This document shows, in pieces, positions 48,086 to 64,000 of a stretch of 64,000 bases of DNA. The notes under the pieces are model-generated. The model saw only the letters and a program-made list of their open reading frames with translations. It was not told the origin of the DNA and made no database searches. This stretch comes from Crocodylus rhombifer (Eukaryota; Chordata; Crocodylia; Crocodylidae), in assembly GCA_038503035.1 (NCBI GenBank), contig JAVSML010024244.1:83434-147433 (forward strand), read 5' to 3'. The translations under genes were made by a program, and so were the position numbers. How positions within the stretch are numbered: position 1 is the stretch's first letter; the number at the start of each line of letters is the position of its first letter.

Positions 48086-50629
48086 CTGGAGGGACTGGAC
48101 GTATTTAAAGCAGCGGGTCCGGACGATCTCCACCCCCGAGCGCTGAGGGAATCGGCTGCGGTCGTTGCGGGACCCCGGCACGGCTATACGAGCACTCGTG
48201 GGGCTCTGGTGTGGGGCCAGAGGACTGGGAGAGGCCAGCGTGGTTCCCATCTTCAAAAACAGGAGGAAGTAGGACCCGGGGACTATAGGCCAGTTACTCT
48301 TACCTCGGTCCTGGGCAAGCTTTTTGAAAGAGTTATCCTGGCACATGTCCCCGAGGGGCCGGGGGGGAGGTTATGCTTAGGGGCAACCAACGCGGGTTCA
48401 TCAGCGGCAGGTCCTGTCAGACCAACCTGGTGGCCTCCTACGCCCAGGTCACCAAATCTTTAGACGCAGGGGGAGCAGCAGACATCGTCTTCCTGGACTT
48501 TCGGAGGCCTTCGACACTGTCTCTCACCCTGTTCTCGTTAAGAAACTGGGGGCTGTGGTGTCGACACCCCCACAGTCAGATGTGTCGCCGACTGGCTGGA
48601 GGGCCGTGTGGCGGGCCAGTAGGGGGTGCTCCTGTGTTGAGCCGCCCACCTCCCTGCACCCCACCACCTTCCCGGCTCCGAGTGCCTCCCCGGGGCGCCT
48701 CGCGTCCGGCCGACCCCTTCCTGGAGCACACTCGCTAGCCTGGGGGTAACTTCGGTGCCACCACCCCAGGAAGGGACTGTCTCAGCCCTGTGTCCTTTGG
48801 GAAACACAGAGCTAATGTCTGATGGGTACTCGACCCAGTACAGGCACTTGGGGCACTTCCCCAAGTCAGGGGCAAAAAGGAAAGTCTCCCTCAGTCTGCA
48901 GACCTAAGGAGTCTCTTAGGCATAATTTAGACCCACCCCTCAATAAGTCTTCCACACTGGTCACAAAGGAGAACTTTATTGGTTACAGGGGTAGGGTGAA
49001 AACAGGGTATAAGATTGAGCAATATCATAGAAATCCTAAAGAGCAAACAGCGTGGCTGCGGTAGCCTTTTGATCACGCATCTGAGTTACTGCCAGCTAGA
49101 TCTCTACCCAGATCTCGAGTCGCTTACTCACAAGCATCTTCCAAAGGCCGGTGAAGTTTCGCTCTGGAGGCAGGCGGTTTCTAGCTCGTGAGTTTGGGGG
49201 AGAGAGCCAGTTTCAGATATTAAAGCTCCTCTGAGTCCCCCGCATGGCTGCTGCCCCCTCCTCCTGGGCAGTCTTAACTCATATAGCCCCTGTGACCTCG
49301 TTCACCTGGTCCAGTGGAGGCCAGCTCTGGTTGGCTCTCGGCCAACCAATTTGAAATACATCACTCGTTGCCGGGCAGACTCCAGCCCACCAGGTAGATG
49401 CCCCTCACCCAGGTAGGTGATACCAGTCACGTCGGCAGAGGGAGCAGGTTTCCCCCCTCCCTCAGGACTTCAGCCAGCTCAGGTTACCTAAAGAGACAGG
49501 GTAAGAGTGTGTCTCCTCTGCTGGGCCCAACCTAATCAAATGGTCACAGCACAGAGATTTTGGGGAGAAACCAAGGTGGCTTTCTGCCACAGGACGCACC
49601 CAGAGAGCGGTGGTGGAAGGGTCATGTTCGACCCGGAGGGACGTGGGCAGTGGGGTCCCCCAGGGCTCGGTCCTCGGGCCCGCACTGCTCAACATTTTCA
49701 TCAGTGACTTGAACGAGGGGGTAAAAAGCACTTGCTCAAATTTGCTGATGACACTAAGATGTGGGGGGGCGTGGGCATGCTAGAAGGGAGGAACAGGCTG
49801 CATTCGGACCTAGACAGGTTATAGGGGTGGGTGGATGAGAAGAGGATGGGATTCAACACTGACAAGTGCAAGGTGCTGCACTTGGGGAGGAACAACCGGC
49901 ACCATACCTACAGGCTGGGAACTCCCTTCTCATCAGGGCAGAGGCAGAAAAGGATCTGGGGGTCATTATTGACTACAAGATGAACATGGGCTGGCAGTGT
50001 GGGGATGCAGTCAGGAAGGCCAACCGCGCCTTGTTGTGCATCCGCAGATGCATCTCGAGCAGGTCCAGGGAGGTGATCCTCCCCCTCTATGCGGCACTGG
50101 TCAAGCCACAGCGGGAGTCCTGCGTCCAGTTCTGGGCGCCGCACTTCAAGAGGGATGTGGACAGCATGGAGAGGGTCCAGAGGAGGCCACTCGCATGGTC
50201 AGGGGCAGCAGGGCAGGCCCTATGAGGAGAGGCGACGGGACCTGAACCTGTTCAGCCTCCACAAGAGAAGGCTGAGGGGGATCTAGTGGCCTGTTACAAA
50301 CTAGTCAGGGGGGACCAGCAGGCACTGGGGGAGTCCCTGTTCCCCCGAGCACCGCCAGGAGTGACCAGGAATAGCGGTCACAAGCTGGCAAAGGGGAGAT
50401 TTAGGCTAGATATCAGGAGGCGCGACTTCACAGCCAGGGCGGCTAGGGTCTGGGACCAACTTCCAAGAGAAGTGGTGCTGGCCCCTACCCTGGGGGGCTT
50501 TAAGAGGAGGCTAGACAATCACCTTGCCGGGGTCGTTTGACCCCAGTACTCTTTCCTGCCATGGCAGGGGGTCGGACTCAATGATCTGCTCAGGTCCCTT
50601 CCGACCCTAGAAACTATGAAACTATGAAG
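48086..50629 (+). mobile_element. CR1 LINE split by a solo LTR
   Basis: Plus-strand CR1 of the GGGTCGGAAGGGACCTGAGC type. Part one, 48086-48606, covers the RT N-terminal half; part two, 49592-50629, continues with the next bases and runs to AACTATGAAACTATGAAG. The minus copy at 44443-44700 shows the uninterrupted joining sequence. Confidence 0.88.
48607..49591 (-). mobile_element. solo LTR of an endogenous retrovirus-like element
   Basis: 985 bp with termini TGTGGC...GCCACA, flanked by GGCCG (48602-48606) and GGACG (49592-49596), a 5-bp target duplication with one mismatch. It interrupts a CR1. On the minus strand a GCTATATGAG TATA-like site near 49280 precedes AATAAA near 48976, which gives the orientation. 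No internal viral genes are present. Confidence 0.82.
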
Positions 50630-52740
50630 CCCCTTGCCCACGCAAGGAAGAGAAGCTGCAGGAAACGAGTGAGGGCTGCGAGCTTTAATAAGGATTAGGG
50701 GTTATGTAACAGGGGGCCTACTCTGGGCCAATCTCACTATGGCCCGCCCCCTGTTTCTGGGCTAACCGCCCGCCTTCTCGCCTGCCATGCCTTGTTGAAA
50801 TTAATTAGTTAATGAAATAATTAAGCAGGAGGCTGCCAATTTCCCACCCCAATGCCAAGGGGTGCTATCTGCGGCTCCGTACCTCCCTTACACCGCAACC
50901 CAAGCCTCGCAGATATTATTTGTAAATTCCTCTTTATGTTGGGGTCTAGGCCACTGTGGGCCTACCCCCTTTTTCTCTCTCTAGGTAGGCTTGTCAGTCA
51001 AAAAATCCAAAAACCCACTAATCAGGGTTTGATTCCCAGGCTCTAGTTCTCAAAGAAAACCCTCACTCGGGACTTTCCAGGGTTGTTGGTTGGCAAGGGC
51101 AGTTCCCCTTTTTATTTTCGTCTTTGCATTTCAGCAAACAGCAGCAAAGGTTACAGGTTACTATTAAAGTCCTCTTGATACCACATCGGACGAGGGACCG
51201 TGTCAATCCGTGGGGGTCTCTGGGAAAAGGAATCCGGGGGCAACAGGGACGTGCTGGGTTCCTGTCTGAAACCTCTGGGTTGCTCTTGCGAGCCGTGGAG
51301 ACGTTTACACGCTCTGCACTGCTCGTGTTGTGTGGCACTGCAGCTGAGTATTGTTGCCCGAGGGTTGCCTGAGGCTGAGCTCGGGCTGCAGCTCTGCTTC
51401 CCGTTCTTGGTGCTGGTGGCGATGCGACGTTCCTCCGGCCACATCAACTGATACGGGAGGCCGATTCAATCCGAATTACACCCAGTAGCGCAGTTGGGGG
51501 GTTAACCAGCTGGGCAGGCGTGCCACAAAGTAGCCCTGCACCCTTCCCATGTGCCACTGTCATCCCTCCCCCCCCACCAGATCTGCTGCTCTGCTTTCTG
51601 CTCCCTGCCCAATATCTCTCGCACATTGCCTGTACCAGTTGTGGCATGCATGGGCTAGACTGGCTGGCCCCGGACCCGTGTGGACAGAGGGGAGATCCGT
51701 CAGAGAATGGTTTCAGTGGCGACCCTAATGCTCCTATGATGACCCCAGGGATGGACGGACCACAGTCATGCAAGAGTTTCCCTGTTCCCTGCTCCGCTGA
51801 GAGTTATCTCAAGGGCTTGACAGGCAACCTATACAACCTGAAACGCAGAAGCCTGTGGGTGGGGGCTGAAATGTGCCTTTACTACGGGGACAGACACAGC
51901 AGCAAGGAGTCCTGCGTGGTCTCTGCTGTACGTGGGCACCCTGTTCCAATAAACCAGTCTATGGATCGGAGGAAATTGCTTTAGCTCATCTTGTTCTTCT
52001 CTAGACACAATAGCCAATGGCCTTCAACAACCATCCTGGGTGTAAAGGGACAAGGCAGGAAAAGCTGTGGCCACGAGGGCCCCACCGAACCAAACTGGGT
52101 GCCAGAGAAGCTAGAAAGTGAATGCATCTGCTTCTAGGACACCAAAGCCACAAAGCATTGGCCCTGATTTATTCAGCATCTGAATTACACTTGATCGCAG
52201 CTTAGTACATTTGCCGTTTCACAGTGGGGGACAGAAGCGCCGGCAGGGAAGAAGGGCTGGGAGCAGACAGGACACAAACTGGGCCCTGGCGCCTCTGGAA
52301 ATGCCCAGCAAGCGGAGTAGGAGCACTGGGCACTCGCCACCCGCTCTCCCAGCACAGCCCTTTTGTAGACAAGTCTCCTCCGCCGGAGCTAGACCAGGCC
52401 GTCACTGTCTCCCTCCCACGCTGCAGCTCCCAGGCTCCTGGCCGCAGCAAGAGCTTCGAGGCAAGCACGCAGGGTCTGATCTGGCCCAGGAGAGGCTGTC
52501 CCCACCACCCCCGGCCTTCTGGTCTCCTCGTAGTGCAAGTCCCGTGCTGGCAAAGTGTACCCTAAGCTGGCCCTGGGGAAGAGGAGCACCGCCACCCTTA
52601 AATCACTGAATTCTCACCCCGTGATGCCTCTCCTGCCACCCTCCCAAACGCCCTGATCGGTTTGTCTCATCCTCTGCCCCCGCAGAGAACGCCCTGAGTG
52701 TAAGAGGTGGCGGCCAGGGCCCCGCTGGCCCCAGGGCCGG
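50630..52740. other. GFUS 3' flank and unassigned sequence
   Basis: No gene recognised. An open frame of 154 codons at 51520-51984 resembles nothing I know. Parts may be old LTR sequence, since AATAAA-type signals occur on the minus strand near 51111. Confidence 0.4.
52168..52173 (-). terminator. GFUS: candidate GFUS polyadenylation signal
   Basis: AATAAA on the minus strand, about 570 bases past the GFUS stop at 52741-52743; I saw no closer canonical signal. Confidence 0.5.
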
Positions 52741-61605
<8,865 letters not shown>

Positions 61606-62415
61606 AGAGGCAGCGTGGAAGGAACCCAGCTTCAATTCAGACCAGCGACAGCAAGCGGTCAGGTCATCTGACCCGTGCAACGAGTCGCTGGGTCTCAGCG
61701 GAGCCATCTGCAGACCTCCCACGCAAGCGATCCACACAAGACGTGGTGGAGACTGGCCCAGGTCGGAGGGGACTCCGCAGGGAGGTCTTGGCCGTTCACA
61801 TACGCCGCACGAATGCCCCACGTGCACGTCTACATGACACGCATGTGCAGAGGGAAAGAACGGGAGGGTGCGCTTTCCCATCTCCTCCCTTTCCCATCTC
61901 ATCCCAGCTCCTAAATCCTGAGGCAGCCGGGACCCACCACCTTCTTCAACCTCTTGAATGAAATGCACGCCTGCCACGCACAGGACCGAGAGCGGCCCGG
62001 AGCCCGCCTGCACAGACGTCCCGGTCCGAGAGCCACGACCCACTCCTCCCAGACGTGCAGCAAGTCTGTAGTTCAGGGTTTTTGCACTACTGTGCTGTCA
62101 CTCGCACTTCCTGTTACAGGCAGGATGACATCACTCATCCCCGTTCACGCGATTGGCAGGCTGCAGCAGAAGAGGGGCTGAACAGAAAGGGGCAGGTCCT
62201 TTGGGGGGGGGACGCCAAGGGAGAAAAGCAAGCTCGGGAGGTGACTCAAGCTACCCCAGAAGGTCCTTACAAACATCATCACCAAGGAAACAGAAACATT
62301 TTAGCTTTTAAATAGCTAAAATTCAACATTTCAGAACAACTGTGTGTGTAACACACCTGACGCGCAGCAACACACGCCGAGCTCTCTGCTCTCTCGCTGC
62401 AGCAAATGGACTTAC

Positions 62416-62450
62416 CCGGGTAGGACCGCTCCTCCCCCCCGGCCGCTGCA
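62416..62450 (-). other. GFUS: candidate noncoding first exon of GFUS
   Basis: The GFUS start codon lies about 13 bases inside an exon that opens after an acceptor (CCACCCCGCAG, near 61244), so a 5' untranslated exon is expected upstream. The best donor is CCGG|GTAAGTCC on the minus strand (exon end 62416), in GC-rich DNA about 50 bases downstream of a TTTAAA box at 62467-62472. The exact 5' end is not visible. Confidence 0.5.
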
Positions 62451-62599
62451 ACGTGGCCGCGCTGCATTTAAAGGCCGTGTCAGACGACGGGTGCTTGAAA
62501 AAAACAGCTTAAATCTTCCAGCTGCCCACGGGGCTCAAAATGATCCTTGTTTTTAAAACCGGCTGCACTCCGAGCTTGCAAAAGGACGCACGGGGCACA

Positions 62600-62940
62600 A
62601 GCTTCTCAGGGGGTTTGACAGCAGCCTTTAAGTCCCTGCAGGGGGGCTGCACAGAGGATGGAGCTGGGCTGGTCTTATTGGGGGCAGATGGCAGGACAAG
62701 GAGCAATGGGCTCAAGCTGCAGCAAGGAAAGTTGAGGCTGGAAAGTAGGAATGATTTTATCACTAGGAGGGTAGTAAAAAAACAGAGCGGTGAGGGAGTC
62801 TCCATCCTTGGAGGTGTTTAAGACCCGGCTGGACAAAGCCCTGGCTGGGATGATGGAGTTGGAGCTGGTCCTGCTTGGAGCAGGGGGGTGGACCAGCTGT
62901 GACCCCCTGGGGTCCTGTCAACCCTCATTTTCCAGGCTCG
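62600..62940 (+). mobile_element. CR1 LINE 3' end
   Basis: CTGCACAGAGGATGGAGCTG, then GTTGAGGCTGGAAAGTAGG and GGTCCTGCTTGGAGCAGGGG; it lies upstream of the GFUS promoter. Confidence 0.85.
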
Positions 62941-64000
62941 TAGGAGTCTGCGCTGGCGCTGGCACTTAACCCTTTTGCTGGAGTTTTTCAGGTCTCAGAC
63001 TGGGAGCGTTTGGGCAGCCTATCGTGTCCCAACGCCCGACGCCAAGGAAGACGTTTTCCCAGAGTCTCCAAGAAGACGCATGTAACAAGAGGATGTTCTT
63101 GGATTTCCCCCTGCCCCCACCCTCCCCTGTACCACAGCAGGGGGAGAAAATGGGGAAACCAAGTAGCTTCCACAGGAAAGCTGCAGAAAAGAGAGACCGT
63201 GGATCAGGCGCAGACCCGAATGCACAAGCACGGCCCCCTCCCAGCACCCAGAAACTCTGAAGTGTTAATGGGATGCGAAAGCTCCCCCCCGCGAGGCAGA
63301 TCCACGGTGCCGTGCCAGGGATCGCCGTGCCAGGGTTCTCTGCCGCGCGCGCCAGCGCTGCCCGCCCCGCCTCGAGCACCTGGCAGGGCCGCGACGTCGC
63401 GGCTGCAGGCCGCGGGGCCTTTGCTCCCTGCCACCGGTCCCCTTGCTTTGACCCGTCCGCGGCCCCGCCAGTCCCGGGACCTCCTGCTCAACCCCCTCCT
63501 GGCTCTGGCCCAGCGGCCCGCTGACCGGCCGGCGGCGAATCCGGGCCGCCGCGGGACCATCCTCCTGGCCGGGCGGCTCGCTGTTCCAGGACCGCTGTTG
63601 CGTGTCTCCCCCTAAACCCGCCCGGACCCCACAGCGAGGCTGACCCCTGCCACGGCCCAGCGCAGAGGGGCGGAGGGGAGCACGACTCCCTTTTTAGAGG
63701 CCAGGCAGCACAGCCAGGGGCTAGGGGACACGCCAAAGGCCGGGGGGGGGGGGGGGCAGTAGCAGGGACCCCACGTGTCTCCAGGTTCAGACCCCGTCCT
63801 AGTCACGGGGTCGGCCAAGGGCTGGTCTCCGCTGCTCAGAGCAGGGGCAGCACGAGCCCCGAGACGCCTACGGCTACAAACAGACGTTACATTTATCCCG
63901 CAACACGCCATTTCCTCCCGGGAGAAGTGACATTGATGGCAGGCCGCACCCCGAGGCGGCGAGCGCACGTTGCCCGCACGGCAGGACCCCGCCCCCCCCC
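62941..64000. other. GC-rich block, CpG-island-like, no gene identified
   Basis: CpG density is high from about 63290 to 63640. An open frame of 201 codons (63010-63615, plus) has the Ala/Pro/Arg-rich look of translated GC-rich noncoding DNA. It may hold the promoter of a gene beyond the right edge. Confidence 0.4.

Noticed and set aside
51520..51984. 154-codon frame between the split CR1 and GFUS
   Set aside because: No recognisable domain, no splice context and no conserved motif; kept only as part of a gene-free stretch.
63010..63615. 201-codon frame at the right edge
   Set aside because: GC-rich low-information composition; more likely CpG-island DNA than protein.

Overview
The window is vertebrate nuclear DNA, most likely from a crocodilian (a turtle is the main alternative). 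It holds spliced genes with GT-AG introns, many CR1 LINE 3' ends of the sauropsid type (tails such as TCTATGAAATCTATGAA), ancient MIR-type SINEs, a solo LTR and CpG-rich promoters. Gene content and order match human 8q24.3 (EEF1D, TIGD5, PYCR3, GFUS), with two extra genes between PYCR3 and GFUS.

Layout. (1) 1-15.95 kb, minus strand: the 5' half of EEF1D. It includes the long exon of the nuclear eEF1B-delta-L isoform (7737-9001), the first exon of the short translation-factor isoform (4427-4550) and the next coding exon (2386-2457). The remaining 3' exons lie beyond the left edge. (2) 15.95-17.04 kb: a head-to-head promoter interval between EEF1D and TIGD5, filled by a minisatellite of about eight units that carry NRF1-like and ETS-like motifs. 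(3) 17.04-18.76 kb, plus: TIGD5, a single-exon domesticated pogo/Tigger transposase. (4) 18.8-26.7 kb: TIGD5 3' UTR, then repeats. (5) 26.72-29.81 kb, minus: PYCR3, complete in six exons. (6) 29.81-30.38 kb: a short head-to-head promoter. (7) 30.38-37.29 kb, plus: a brambleberry (Kar5/GEX1 family) gene, reconstructed here as 12 exons and 582 residues. (8) 40.70-46.05 kb, minus: an SLC52A2-like riboflavin transporter gene whose exons are recognisable but which carries several lesions; its second intron is packed with nested CR1 copies. (9) 47.2-52.2 kb: repeats, including a CR1 split by a 985-bp solo LTR. (10) 52.74-62.45 kb, minus: GFUS (GDP-L-fucose synthase), complete in ten coding exons, 323 residues. 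(11) 62.6-64 kb: a CR1 and then a GC-rich block without an identified gene.

The genes do not form one pathway. EEF1D serves translation elongation and, in its long form, transcription. TIGD5 is a presumed DNA-binding protein. PYCR3 makes proline, GFUS makes GDP-fucose, brambleberry acts in nuclear-envelope fusion and SLC52A2 imports riboflavin. They share chromosomal neighbourhood and, in two cases, a bidirectional promoter. Exon boundaries were placed by hand from splice signals, reading-frame phase and resemblance to known families; no alignment was run.
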